A stretch of DNA of 64,000 nt from Reichenbachiella faecimaris (GCF_900176375.1 NZ_FWYF01000003.1:372001-436000), one strand, 5' to 3'; positions 35,358 through 44,448 are shown, counted from the first letter of the stretch. Program-made: numbers and translations. Notes: generated by a model not told the origin, from the letters alone.

Positions 35358-36667
35358 GAGTTCTGCCTTAAATCTAGAATTAAGATTAGCAAAGAAGAGT
35401 AGAATGGCATTATTGGTATTTTGTATCTCATTAAAGTCCCAAAATTATAAGTACTGACGCCAATAGCAAAAGCAAACAGGAGAGAAAAACTCAGGCAGAA
35501 TAAAACAAGTGGTAAACTTGAAGATTTTAAAATGTAAGAGAATCGAATAGTGTATATACAATAAATAGTGGCACAAAGGAAGAATAAACTCTCAATAGCT
35601 GCCAATAACATTAAAGGGTTTTTTACTTCCCATGGCCAGGGCCTAAATAAGGTAACAATTATTCCTTTGGGTGCTAATGAAATAAAACTCCCAAAGGAAC
35701 CATCTAATTCTCCAAGAGTATACCCAGAATTGTCACCCTGTCTGGCTCCCCAGCCATATCGAATGTCATATGCAGTAATTTTTGCCGTTTCTGCAATTCG
35801 GTCAATAGTATAACGTGAATTTCCTTCTGTGACTTTATTTAATATCAGGTATCCAGCACCTACAAAAATTACTAGAAAAAGTGGGGCAAGGATTATTTTG
35901 ACAATTGAATTCTTGATCCGGGATAAATTTTGGAGGTATAGATAGGAGATGGTAGATACAAGGAAACAAAGTAAAATATAGATTTTTATTGAGAATATTA
36001 TCCATCCAAAAAAAAGTAGGAAAACTAAACTAATCAATTGGTTTTGCTTGAAAATAGTAATTTGAAATAAAAAAAAGGTCATCCAGCATAGTGCTCCTAA
36101 GGTGACACTATCTTTTAATATTCCTGATCCCCAAAATATTACGGAAGGAATAAAAAGGCACGCCAATGAAAATTTATAGGTTTGTTTTGGGTACAGTTTT
36201 TGGAATGCTGAAAACAGTGCCCATAGACCACTAAAAGCGAACGATGCAAAAAATAGGCTTGTAGCTGAATAAGTGGAAAATGTTAGGATGTCGAAAATGG
36301 CTATAATTTTTATTAAAAAGTAAGAACTTTCATCTCGATACATCCAAATTCTTGAACTGTAGGTGAAAAATGACCCATCGTATTGTCCTCCACCACTTAG
36401 TAGCATTTTTACTCCTATTAATGGATTGTTCATAAATGCTTCCCAAATCCATCGACTCCCGTGAGTATGAAAGGTGAATGTGTCGCCGCCTCCATAATAA
36501 AATTGATAAATGAGACCAAGGGCTGTTGCCCCCACAAACTTAACTAACAGCCCAGGTATGAAATAAGGCTTAGTGTCTTGATTAGTGACTAAAGGACGGA
36601 TTATGTATGCTACTATTAGCAGCAAGAAAAAGTAAATTGGAGTAATTATCAGATCCTGAATTCCCAT
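35354..36667 (-). CDS. Polytopic membrane protein, possible polysaccharide polymerase-like (Wzy analogue)
   Basis: A 437-residue protein with roughly ten hydrophobic segments. There is no strong family motif, but the layout (N-terminal helices, a loop with YGGGDTFTFHTHGSRW, and a later loop with GEL.GSFGSFISLAPKG) resembles large O-antigen/teichuronic polymerases and GT39-like enzymes. In this position a polymerase or ligase role is the most likely, but this is an inference. Its ATG shares one base with the stop of the downstream SDR gene's reading (TAATG), so translation is coupled. Confidence 0.72.
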   Translation of the reverse strand: MGIQDLIITPIYFFLLLIVAYIIRPLVTNQDTKPYFIPGLLVKFVGATALGLIYQFYYGGGDTFTFHTHGSRWIWEAFMNNPLIGVKMLLSGGGQYDGSFFTYSSRIWMYRDESSYFLIKIIAIFDILTFSTYSATSLFFASFAFSGLWALFSAFQKLYPKQTYKFSLACLFIPSVIFWGSGILKDSVTLGALCWMTFFLFQITIFKQNQLISLVFLLFFGWIIFSIKIYILLCFLVSTISYLYLQNLSRIKNSIVKIILAPLFLVIFVGAGYLILNKVTEGNSRYTIDRIAETAKITAYDIRYGWGARQGDNSGYTLGELDGSFGSFISLAPKGIIVTLFRPWPWEVKNPLMLLAAIESLFFLCATIYCIYTIRFSYILKSSSLPLVLFCLSFSLLFAFAIGVSTYNFGTLMRYKIPIMPFYSSLLILILDLRQNS

Positions 36668-37581
36668 TAATTCAATTGATATTTTAAAAGAAGGCTGCTA
36701 TCCAATTGATGACTTATGCATGGAGCATCTTTAGATGGAACGGTTTTGTTGATCATCCAAAAATGTTTGCTTTCATGCAATCTTTCCAGCTCAATATCTG
36801 ATGCTAATTTTTCTCCTATTTTTTCAAATCCTCTCAAGCCAATAATCTTATATGCACATTCAGGAGCAAGTTCTTTGGCAAGGTCAGAGATTTTGCGTGC
36901 TTTCATTTTAGGGATAATTATTTCCCCGCCCTTCATGTTTTTCAGCGTATAGTGTACAGCGTCAGCAGATTGGTCTTCAGTACAAAAAAATCGAGTCATA
37001 TCAGGATGTGTAATTGGAATAATTCCCGTTTTTGCCAATTCCTTGAACAAAGGTACCACAGATCCTCTGGAGCCCCAGATATTTCCTAGGCGAACGATAG
37101 CAAACTTGCTCACTTCATTACTTGCATTTAGAAATAGTTTCTCTGCAGCCTGCTTGGAGTTTCCATAGATGGAAATGGGATCTACCGCTTTATCAGTCGA
37201 AGCAAGAACGATTTTTTTGACTTTATTTTCTATAGCAGCATGAATCACATTTTTTGTACCCTCCACATTAGTCTTCAGGCATTCTTCCGGATTTTCTTCG
37301 CATATCGGAATATGTTTCATGGCTGCTGCATGAATTACGATATCCGTCTTCTTCATTTTGTCATTGAGTCTTTCTGCATCCCTAATGTCACCAATGACCC
37401 AATTCATTCGAGGAAATGAGCCTGAAGGATACTCACGGCGCAAATCATACTGCTTCATCTCATCACGGGAGTAAATAGTTATTTCTTTGATTTTGGGAAA
37501 CTCGGTTAGTGCTTTTTTGATAAAAGCCTGACCTAGCGTACCTGTACCTCCTGTAATAAATATGGACTGATTATTCAGCAT
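36667..37581 (-). CDS. UDP-GlcNAc 4,6-dehydratase-like SDR enzyme (PseB/CapD2-like)
   Basis: A 304-residue short-chain dehydrogenase. IFITGGTGTLGQAFIKKAL is the Rossmann NAD(P) motif and DKAVDPISIYGNSKQAAE contains the Y-x3-K pair; AAAMKHIPICEENPEECLKTNVEGT carries the family's Met-Lys. These suit UDP-GlcNAc 4,6-dehydratases of the inverting/CapD group. Such enzymes begin pathways to pseudaminic acid or 2,4-diamino sugars, but no aminotransferase or PseC-like partner is nearby. The cluster's minus-strand transcript probably begins with this gene, divergent from the epimerase gene. Confidence 0.85.
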   Translation of the reverse strand: MLNNQSIFITGGTGTLGQAFIKKALTEFPKIKEITIYSRDEMKQYDLRREYPSGSFPRMNWVIGDIRDAERLNDKMKKTDIVIHAAAMKHIPICEENPEECLKTNVEGTKNVIHAAIENKVKKIVLASTDKAVDPISIYGNSKQAAEKLFLNASNEVSKFAIVRLGNIWGSRGSVVPLFKELAKTGIIPITHPDMTRFFCTEDQSADAVHYTLKNMKGGEIIIPKMKARKISDLAKELAPECAYKIIGLRGFEKIGEKLASDIELERLHESKHFWMINKTVPSKDAPCISHQLDSSLLLKYQLN

Positions 37582-37691
37582 GGTTCGAAGTTAAGCGATT
37601 TGATTAAATGAGGATTCTATAATTTCGATGAATTAAGAAAATTGATGGACTGAATTTTAAAAAGATAAACTTAATTAGCTAACAAAAAAGA

Positions 37692-38681
37692 ATGCCAACA
37701 TCACTAGTCACGGGCGGAGCCGGGTTTATTGGGAGTCACATAGTAGATCAATTATTGACTATCGGTCACAAAGTCATTGTATTTGATGACCTGAGTGGAG
37801 GTAGGTTGGAGAATGTCTCCACTGACGCAAAATTTGTAAAAGGGTCAATTTTGGATCATGATTTACTTTCAGAGCTATTTGAAACGCATGAAATTGATTA
37901 TGTCTATCATTTGGCAGCCTATGCTGCAGAAGGATTGAGTCATTTCATCAAAAGATTCAATTATCAAAACAATCTGACAGGAAGTGTCAATCTGATCAAT
38001 GAATCAGTAAAACATAATATCAAGTGTTTTGTTTTCACCTCTTCTATTGCAGTTTATGGCAATCAAACGCCTCCCATGTCAGAAAGTATGGTTCCCCAGC
38101 CAGAAGATTCCTATGGTATTGCCAAGTATGCAGTAGAGCTAGAATTGAAGGCCAGCAAGGAAATGTTTGGGTTAGACTATGTGATTTGGCGTCCGCACAA
38201 CGTATATGGTGAACGACAGCATATATCTGATCCTTATCGGAATGTAATAGGTATTTTCATGAATCAATTGCTGCATGGGGAATCTCTTTCCATTTTTGGA
38301 GATGGGAGCCAAACTCGAGCCTTTAGCTATGTTGGCGAGATAGTGCCTTTGATTGCCGAAAGTGCTATGAACCAGGAGGTTTATGGAGAAACCTTTAATA
38401 TTGGTTCAGAAACGGAAATTTCTGTTAAGGCATTAGCCAAACAAGTGATGAAAGCCATGAAATTAGCATCTCATATCAATTATTTGGAAGCAAGAAATGA
38501 GGTCAAACATGCTTATGCTAACCATGACAAGGTTAAAAGATACTTTGGAGGTTTGCAGGAAACATCTCTTGAGCTTGGATTACAAAAGATGGCTGATTGG
38601 GCAAAAAAATCTTCGCATCAACCATCCAAAAAATTTGAATCTTTAGAGCTGACTAAAAACCTGCCTCCTTTTTGGAAATAG
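37692..38681 (+). CDS. NAD-dependent sugar epimerase/dehydratase (extended SDR)
   Basis: A 329-residue extended SDR. The N-terminus SLVTGGAGFIGSHIVDQLL is the NAD site, VYHLAAYAAEGLSH follows, and SYGIAKYAVELELKA carries the catalytic Tyr and Lys. WRPHNVYGERQ and GDGSQTRAFSYVGE are GalE/RmlB-superfamily motifs. It may be a UDP-glucose or GlcNAc 4-epimerase type; the precise sugar is not clear. It sits 110 bases from the divergent PseB-like gene and is followed by a glycosyltransferase on the same strand. Confidence 0.9.
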   Translation: MPTSLVTGGAGFIGSHIVDQLLTIGHKVIVFDDLSGGRLENVSTDAKFVKGSILDHDLLSELFETHEIDYVYHLAAYAAEGLSHFIKRFNYQNNLTGSVNLINESVKHNIKCFVFTSSIAVYGNQTPPMSESMVPQPEDSYGIAKYAVELELKASKEMFGLDYVIWRPHNVYGERQHISDPYRNVIGIFMNQLLHGESLSIFGDGSQTRAFSYVGEIVPLIAESAMNQEVYGETFNIGSETEISVKALAKQVMKAMKLASHINYLEARNEVKHAYANHDKVKRYFGGLQETSLELGLQKMADWAKKSSHQPSKKFESLELTKNLPPFWK

Positions 38682-38700
38682 CATAAATTGCTGATTGATT

Positions 38701-39774
38701 ATGAGCAGGCCAAAAAGAATACTCTTCCTTACACCATACCCAATGGATACGGCTGGTTCTCAGCGTTTTCGTTTTGAGCAATATTTGACTTTTCTTGGCG
38801 AAAAGGGATTTGAATATGACTGTCAGTCCTTTATTGACGACTCTACTTGGTCAATTCTTTATCAGGAAGGTAAAGTATTAAGGAAGGCATGGGGTATAGC
38901 AAGTGGCTTCGTTAGAAGATTATTGCTGTTCACCAGGTTGCATAGGTTTGATTTTGTGTTTGTGCATAGAGAAGCTTCTCCATTAGGGATTCCTTTTATT
39001 GAGTGGTTGATTACGAAGGTTTGGAAGAAGAGGTTGATCTATGATTTTGATGACGCCATCTGGCTGCCAAATACTTCTTCAGAAAATGGTTTAGTGGCTT
39101 GGTTGAAATTTCCAGAGAAGGTCAAACGAATCATCTCATGGAGTTATAAAGTCAGTGCAGGCAACCAATATTTGAGTGACTTTGCCTCTCAGTTCAACAC
39201 AGAGGTGATTTGTAATCCTACGACCATTGATACAGCAAATAGACACCTTCCTCAGAGCAAAGAGACAAAAAGGTTGACTATAGGATGGACAGGTACGCAC
39301 TCTACTTTGAAATATCTTGAAGTATTGAGAGACCCTTTGGATAAGCTTTCCAACATCTATGCATTTGATTTTATTGTTATTGCTGACAAGGAGCCTGATC
39401 GGGCATTTCCAAACCAAAGGTTTTTTCCATGGAATAAAGAAACTGAAATAGCAGATTTGAATCAAATAGACATAGGCATTATGCCATTAGTTGATGACAA
39501 ATGGTCGAGAGGAAAGTGTGGATTTAAAGCCCTGCAATTTATGGCATTAGAAAAACCAGTTTTGGTTTCGCCAGTGGGCGTCAATCGCGAGATGGTAGAA
39601 CCTCAGTTCAATGGTTACCATTGTGAGTTTATTGATGATTGGATCGAAAAGCTAAAAATATTGATGGAGGATGAATCGCTTAGAAATCAACTGGGAAAAG
39701 CAGGGAGACAAAAAGTAATCGAAAGGTATTCTGTTCAGTCAAATTCAAAAAACTTCCTTCAGTTATTTACATGA
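38701..39774 (+). CDS. Glycosyltransferase (GT-B, GT4-like)
   Basis: About 357 residues from the ATG giving MSRPKRILFLTPYPMDTAGSQRFRFEQYL. A TTG two codons upstream could also start it. FVFVHREASPLGIPFIEWLI and RLIYDFDDAIWLPNTSS are family features, and GFKALQFMALEKPVLVSPVGVNREMVE marks the donor site. It follows the epimerase gene by 19 bases and so may be co-transcribed with it. It converges on a TPR gene with only two bases separating the stops. Confidence 0.9.
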   Translation: MSRPKRILFLTPYPMDTAGSQRFRFEQYLTFLGEKGFEYDCQSFIDDSTWSILYQEGKVLRKAWGIASGFVRRLLLFTRLHRFDFVFVHREASPLGIPFIEWLITKVWKKRLIYDFDDAIWLPNTSSENGLVAWLKFPEKVKRIISWSYKVSAGNQYLSDFASQFNTEVICNPTTIDTANRHLPQSKETKRLTIGWTGTHSTLKYLEVLRDPLDKLSNIYAFDFIVIADKEPDRAFPNQRFFPWNKETEIADLNQIDIGIMPLVDDKWSRGKCGFKALQFMALEKPVLVSPVGVNREMVEPQFNGYHCEFIDDWIEKLKILMEDESLRNQLGKAGRQKVIERYSVQSNSKNFLQLFT

Positions 39775-39776
39775 CA

Positions 39777-40940
39777 TTAGAGACTCTTCAAATACTCCTT
39801 AGCCAAATCATAGGTGCGTGCCTTCTTGTTAGACAATTTTTTTACTAGTTTAAATTTTTCCTTGGCTTCCTCTTTGTCCCCTCTATCTGCGGCATATCGT
39901 CCCAAATTCAACATGGAGTAGAGGTAGTACCCTTTTTCTTGGGCACCTATTTCATTGCCATATTTCACACATAGTTGGTAATATTTCTCAGCTTCTTCAG
40001 GTTCATCTCTGTGCGAATTGATCTCGCCCAAAAAGAAAGCAGCATAACGACCACTATTTTGTTCGTAGCCGACATAACTACTATCGATCTTGGAAATGAT
40101 TGATTTGGCAATGTTTTCAGCTTTGGCGTATCTGCCCGAGGTATATAGCATCCGAGCATAATACCTCTGAAAGTAAGCGTTGTTCGGAAAGGTTTGGTTG
40201 AGATACTCAGCTATGAACAGAGCCGATTTTTTGTCATGCTCTTCGTCGGCTAATATTCGCATCAAAAAATATTGCGCTTCTGTCCGGGTGAAAAAAGCGT
40301 TGTTTGCCACTTCTCTCAACTGGCTCAAACCCAATGCTTTGTCTCCATCTCTAAAAAACATCATGATGGGTTTTAGGATAGGGTAGTTCTCAGGTATCCA
40401 AACCGAGTAGTAATTGTATAAAGCATCACCAAAGAGGATCTCAGGGCCGAATTCTTCATGATCTCTACAGTAATCTAGGTATTTCATGGCGTTTTTGCCT
40501 GCAGTAGCAGCTTTGCGCCAGGCGTGTCTTTCAGCATAAAGTCGTCCCTTAAATGCGTAAGCTGCAGATAGGAAAAATCCTCCCTCCACCGTACTTCCAT
40601 GGTCAAAAATATTTTCAGCTATTAGAATGGTGCTGTCCATATAGACAAGCATGGCGGAGTCATATTGTTCATCTTGGATGTTAGGGACAATGCGCCACCA
40701 TTGACTTAGGCCCAGCAAGAAGTAAGGCAGTGGATGCCAGCCATACTTGCCTTTGAGCCAGCGGAACTGAGAATCAGCGCGTTTGAACTCAAAGTTGTAC
40801 ATGCTGTTGATGCCGGCAGTACACTCGATTTGAATTTCAGTATCCGTGAGGAGCACAGGAATGCTGTCTGTAGGGTTTGCTTCAGCTCTTGCTGAAAAGA
40901 AGAAGGAAAGGACAGCTAAAAAAATGAGTGTTCGCATCAA
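39777..40940 (-). CDS. Exported TPR protein (paralogue of 9010-10215)
   Basis: A 387-residue protein with a signal peptide (LIFLAVLSFFFSARAEA) and at least seven helical pairs of TPR type. Segments align with the gene at 9010: the pair LFGDALYNYYSVWIPENYPILKP / RDGDKALGLSQL mirrors LFLSGLYNYFREKYPERHP / KSGDIKRGLIQL. The C-terminal ends (GYYLYSMLNLGRYAADRGDKEEA.E) are also alike. Likely periplasmic or outer-membrane scaffold; no enzyme motif. A distant relationship to other Bacteroidota TPR families cannot be judged here. Confidence 0.78.
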   Translation of the reverse strand: MMRTLIFLAVLSFFFSARAEANPTDSIPVLLTDTEIQIECTAGINSMYNFEFKRADSQFRWLKGKYGWHPLPYFLLGLSQWWRIVPNIQDEQYDSAMLVYMDSTILIAENIFDHGSTVEGGFFLSAAYAFKGRLYAERHAWRKAATAGKNAMKYLDYCRDHEEFGPEILFGDALYNYYSVWIPENYPILKPIMMFFRDGDKALGLSQLREVANNAFFTRTEAQYFLMRILADEEHDKKSALFIAEYLNQTFPNNAYFQRYYARMLYTSGRYAKAENIAKSIISKIDSSYVGYEQNSGRYAAFFLGEINSHRDEPEEAEKYYQLCVKYGNEIGAQEKGYYLYSMLNLGRYAADRGDKEEAKEKFKLVKKLSNKKARTYDLAKEYLKSL

Positions 40941-41015
40941 ATATTGCTAAGAAAATTTCTTTGAGCATAAAGCTAATACAAGCTATACAAATACGTAAGG
41001 TCTTTAAGGTCGGAT

Positions 41016-41636
41016 TTAGATTTCTTCTGTTTTGTCCACCAGACTCCGAATTTCGCCATCTATTTTACTTGACAGCTCTTTGATTTTTTTGATATATAAT
41101 TCAGTGTCGGACCAATCATCAGGCCGTTCTGAGAGCAGATTGGTTAATCCCAATAATGAGGTGATCGGCCCCCTCAATTGATGAGCGGAAACAAAAGCTA
41201 CTTCTTTCAGTTTTTTGTTTTGTGCAGTAATTTTTTTCTCATAAAGTCTCTCGCGAGTCACATTTCTAAATGAGAGCGCGACTTTATTACCGGTATTACG
41301 AAGATCCTTGACTGGGTGGTATTCTACCGCAATCCACATGGTCTTACCATTTTGCGTAGTGAAATTATGCTCTGATCTAATGATTTTTCCATCTAGAGCC
41401 ATGGCAAATTCCCTTTTGAAGTCTTCTAGATTGTCTGGGTGAACAAAATTGGTGCTGATTTCTCCCACAGATACTTCGTGAGACCAATACTTAAGCAAAA
41501 ATTCCCTAAATCTTCGATTGTAAGAGATAATACTAAAATCTGTTCCCACCACCAGATTGGCCACAGTGGTACTATCCTGAATCGCTTCTAGTAACTGAAG
41601 GGTTTCTTGCAGGTTTTTTGAATTTTTCTCTCTCAT
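41016..41636 (-). CDS. PAS-HisKA protein lacking an ATPase domain
   Basis: A 206-residue cytosolic protein. Residues about 20-135 form a PAS domain (NLVVGTDFSIISYNRRFREF ... MWIAVEYHP ... VALSFRNVTRERLYEKKI). A dimerisation and phosphoacceptor helix pair follows, with H-box VSAHQLRGPITSLLGLTNLL (about 150-169) containing the acceptor His. No HATPase_c N/G1/G2 boxes follow; the gene ends after the second helix (IKELSSKIDGEIRSLVDK). It may be a shortened histidine kinase or a phosphotransfer adaptor. The downstream gene is unrelated, so no cognate regulator is evident. Confidence 0.8.
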   Translation of the reverse strand: MREKNSKNLQETLQLLEAIQDSTTVANLVVGTDFSIISYNRRFREFLLKYWSHEVSVGEISTNFVHPDNLEDFKREFAMALDGKIIRSEHNFTTQNGKTMWIAVEYHPVKDLRNTGNKVALSFRNVTRERLYEKKITAQNKKLKEVAFVSAHQLRGPITSLLGLTNLLSERPDDWSDTELYIKKIKELSSKIDGEIRSLVDKTEEI

Positions 41637-41785
41637 TGCTGATGGTTAGGATTGAAAATTTATCAATATGATCGGAATTTAGTAGCGTCATCAGGGAATA
41701 TTTTTTATCCGAATCGAAATTTTCTCTACAGTTCCAATTAATTCCTTCCTTGAAAAGAGATAATGCCATAGGTAGATAGAAGAGG

Positions 41786-41827
41786 GAGAAAAAGGAGAAC
41801 CCTATCAGCCGACTGCCAATAGGGTTC
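41786..41827 (-). terminator. Intrinsic terminator after hom
   Basis: On the minus strand GAACCCTAT pairs with ATAGGGTTC across a 13-base loop and is followed by a T-rich run (TCCTTTTTCT). It lies just past the hom stop and would end the metB-hom transcript. Confidence 0.75.
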
Positions 41828-41858
41828 AGGTTCTCAATTATGAAATCTTTGGGTTGAA

Positions 41859-43034
41859 TTAATTCAATACTATTGTGTTGATGGTTGAGTCTTTGAGCCA
41901 GCGCGAATTTTTCAGCTTTTTAAGCTTGATTGTGCCAACTAGGAAATTGCCCCTGTCGCTTTGATATTTTTCTTCAATGCTTTCAAAATCGTTAAAATCT
42001 GGGGACGAGCCGTTATATCTCACATACAGCCTCATGTCAAAATTTTCGCAAAGTTCAAATTTGCCTTCATTTTTAGCTTTCTTTTTGTACTCGTATTTAT
42101 AATCGTGATTGAGCGCAGAAATGTCAGACAATACAGCGGATCCAGTTGGTTTGTCTCCAGCACCTTTTCCATATAGCAGCTGGCTTTCAGAGAAAGCGCT
42201 TTCCAGCACCACGGCATTGTATTCATTGCTGGTTTGAGAAAGTACTGACCCTATGGGAATGAATGTGGGGAGACAATAAGCTTCAATTTTATCTCCCTCT
42301 CTTCGGCATTTGGAAATCAATTTGATAGTCAGTCCTCTTTTCTTGGCATAGTCAATGTCAAAATCGTTGATTTTGGAAATGCCATAATTGAATACATCGT
42401 CAGGTTTCGCCACCAAACCAAACGCATGAAAGAGGAGTATGCATAACTTATATTTGGGGTCAATACCTTCTACGTCGAGGGTAGGATCGCTTTCTGCAAA
42501 GCCTAAATCTTGAGCTTCTTTTAATACTTCGTCATACGTTTGACCCCCAGCTATCAGTTTGGATAAAATAAAATTGGTAGAGCCATTGAATATGCCTTCT
42601 AGTGAAGAAAGTAAATCATTGTCATAATACTCTTCCAGATTTCGAATGATCGGAATACTTGCGCAGCAAGAAGCTTCATACAATAAGGATACGTTGTTTT
42701 TTTCTTGCAGTTCTAGTAGCTCCTCTAGGTGTTCAGCTATCATTTTCTTATTGGCAGATACTACGGATTTGCCATTGTTCATCGCTGTACTAACAATCTC
42801 AAATGCCGCTTCTGCATCATCAATCAATTCCACAATGACATCAATTCCTTCATTTTGAAGTAAGTCGTCTTTTTTGTCCGTGAAATAGGCGGCCTCCAGG
42901 GATCTGGGTTTATTCAGATCCTTGATGCAGATTTTTACTATTTCCGAATTAATGGAATTCGATTGTTGGAGTACGTGGTACAAGCCTTGACCAACGCAGC
43001 CAAAACCGAAAATGCCTAGTTTGAGGTTCTTCAT
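41859..43034 (-). CDS. hom: Homoserine dehydrogenase
   Basis: NAD(P)-dependent conversion of aspartate semialdehyde to homoserine. The N-terminus carries LGIFGFGCVGQGLYHVL (GxGxxG). EASCCASIPIIRNLEEYYDNDLLSSLEGIFNGSTNFILSKL contains the family's G-S-TN-ILSK site. At 391 residues it is short, apparently without a complete C-terminal ACT domain. Its ATG overlaps the metB stop in a TAATG, so translation is coupled, and the SAM riboswitch upstream controls both. It completes, with lysC elsewhere in the window, the route from aspartate to homoserine. Confidence 0.95.
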   Translation of the reverse strand: MKNLKLGIFGFGCVGQGLYHVLQQSNSINSEIVKICIKDLNKPRSLEAAYFTDKKDDLLQNEGIDVIVELIDDAEAAFEIVSTAMNNGKSVVSANKKMIAEHLEELLELQEKNNVSLLYEASCCASIPIIRNLEEYYDNDLLSSLEGIFNGSTNFILSKLIAGGQTYDEVLKEAQDLGFAESDPTLDVEGIDPKYKLCILLFHAFGLVAKPDDVFNYGISKINDFDIDYAKKRGLTIKLISKCRREGDKIEAYCLPTFIPIGSVLSQTSNEYNAVVLESAFSESQLLYGKGAGDKPTGSAVLSDISALNHDYKYEYKKKAKNEGKFELCENFDMRLYVRYNGSSPDFNDFESIEEKYQSDRGNFLVGTIKLKKLKNSRWLKDSTINTIVLN

Positions 43035-44209
43035 TATGATGCTAATACAGCAGTTTTTTGTATGGATTTAATTTTTTCAAATGCCTCTTCCAAATCCTGG
43101 ACTAAATCAGAAGGGTCTTCTGTGCCCACAGATAATCTGACCAGAGAATCATTGATGCCAGCAGCTCTACGGGTTTTGTCAGGTGTTCCCTTATGGGTCA
43201 TGGTAGCTGGGTGACAGCAAAGGCTTTTTACACCACCAAGGCTTTCAGCCAATTTGAATAGATTAGTATTTGTAACGAAATCAGTTGCCTTTTCTAGCGT
43301 GTCTTCTTTGAACGTGAAAGACACCACTGCTCCGAAATATTTTTGTTGCCTGCTGGCCAAGGCGTGATTTGGATGTTGCTTGAGCCCAGGGTAGTTGACG
43401 ATTTGCAACTCAGTTTTGTTGGCTAGATATTCAGCAATGATTTCGGCATTTCTGCACTGTTTTTCTACTCGAAGTCCTAGCGTCTGAATACCGCGAATTG
43501 TTAGCCAGCTGTCCCAAGGGCCGAGAATACTACCAGTTGCATTCTGAATGAATTTGATTTCCTCTGCCAATGCTTTTGTCTTCACGGCAATCAAGCCTGC
43601 TATGACATCAGAATGTCCAGCAATATATTTGGTGGCACTATGGAGGACGATATCTGCTCCCAAGTCTAGCGGTTTTTGAAGAATGGGCGAGGCAAAGGTA
43701 TTGTCTACTACGACCAAGCAATTATTCGCCTTTGCGATCTTAGAAATAGTAGCGATGTCAGTGATTTTTAGGGTGGGGTTGGTTGGAGTTTCCAACCATA
43801 TTAGTTTGGTATTAGGTGTAATGTTGTCAATAATGTTTTCTGGATCGGTTGTGTCTGTGTAATGTACGGTGATCCCGAATTTTTTGTACAGCTTTTCGAA
43901 TGAACGGAAGGTGCCGCCATAGATATCATCTACAGCCACGATCTCATCTCCAGATTGACACAATTTGATCACTGCATCCACAGCAGCTAGTCCGCTCGCA
44001 AAAGCAAAGCCACCAGCACCGTTTTCGAGTTTGGCGATAGTTTCCTCCAATACTTGTCGCGTTGGATTATTGGATCGACTGTAGTCGAAGCCTTTGTTTA
44101 CCCCAGGTGCATCTTGCACAAACGTGGAGGTCTGATAAATTGGAGTAGAGAGCGCACCTGTCAAAGGATCTGATAGGATGCTGTGTAAAATTTCTGTTGT
44201 CTCTTGCAT
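43034..44209 (-). CDS. metB: Cystathionine gamma-synthase (PLP, trans-sulphuration family)
   Basis: A 391-residue Cys/Met-metabolism PLP enzyme. SNNPTRQVLEETIAKLENG is the family N-terminal PLP-contact motif, and DIVLHSATKYIAGHSDVIAG holds the Schiff-base lysine (S-ATKY). It probably joins acyl-homoserine with cysteine to form cystathionine, or uses sulphide directly; the difference between MetB and related lyases is not resolvable from the sequence. It is preceded by a SAM-I riboswitch, which fits methionine biosynthesis, and followed without a gap by hom. Confidence 0.93.
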   Translation of the reverse strand: MQETTEILHSILSDPLTGALSTPIYQTSTFVQDAPGVNKGFDYSRSNNPTRQVLEETIAKLENGAGGFAFASGLAAVDAVIKLCQSGDEIVAVDDIYGGTFRSFEKLYKKFGITVHYTDTTDPENIIDNITPNTKLIWLETPTNPTLKITDIATISKIAKANNCLVVVDNTFASPILQKPLDLGADIVLHSATKYIAGHSDVIAGLIAVKTKALAEEIKFIQNATGSILGPWDSWLTIRGIQTLGLRVEKQCRNAEIIAEYLANKTELQIVNYPGLKQHPNHALASRQQKYFGAVVSFTFKEDTLEKATDFVTNTNLFKLAESLGGVKSLCCHPATMTHKGTPDKTRRAAGINDSLVRLSVGTEDPSDLVQDLEEAFEKIKSIQKTAVLAS

Positions 44210-44268
44210 GTCTTTATTTTTAAAAGTTTACAAGGAGACTTTTCAAGGATCCATTGTCTGGATTGGAC

Positions 44269-44304
44269 AAAAAAAATGTCCTTTCCAGACAAGCTAGAAA
44301 GGAC
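44269..44304 (-). terminator. Riboswitch expression-platform terminator (SAM-controlled)
   Basis: On the minus strand GTCCTTTC (44304-44297) pairs perfectly with GAAAGGAC (44285-44278) across an 11-base loop and is followed by A then eight Ts. It stands between the SAM-I aptamer and the metB ATG, the expected position of an attenuator. Confidence 0.9.
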
Positions 44305-44340
44305 ATCGTATATTTTGTGATATTGAGTCTATCCATTCCG

Positions 44341-44448
44341 CTTATCTGTCCCGATATTATCGGGATTGGAGTTAGCACCTTCTACGTCGTTTCCGACAAG
44401 GGTTGCTAAGGTTTCTCAGGGCCAAATCCCTCCACCTTTCTTGATAAG
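44341..44448 (-). promoter_or_regulatory. SAM-I riboswitch (S-box) aptamer upstream of metB-hom
   Basis: Read on the minus strand, the canonical core elements occur in order: P1 5' strand CTTATC, AAGGTGGAGGGA, GGCCCTGAGAAACC, TTAGCAACCC, a P3-like hairpin (GTCGGAAACGAC), AAGGTGCTAACTCC, a P4 hairpin CCCGAT-AAT-ATCGGG and the closing P1 strand AGATAAG. This is the established SAM-I consensus. With the terminator just downstream it should switch metB-hom off when SAM is plentiful. Confidence 0.97.

Noticed and set aside
41572-41769. Open frame of 65 codons upstream of the PAS-HisKA gene on the minus strand
   Set aside because: It overlaps the start of a well-supported gene in another frame, and its sequence has no domain or start context.
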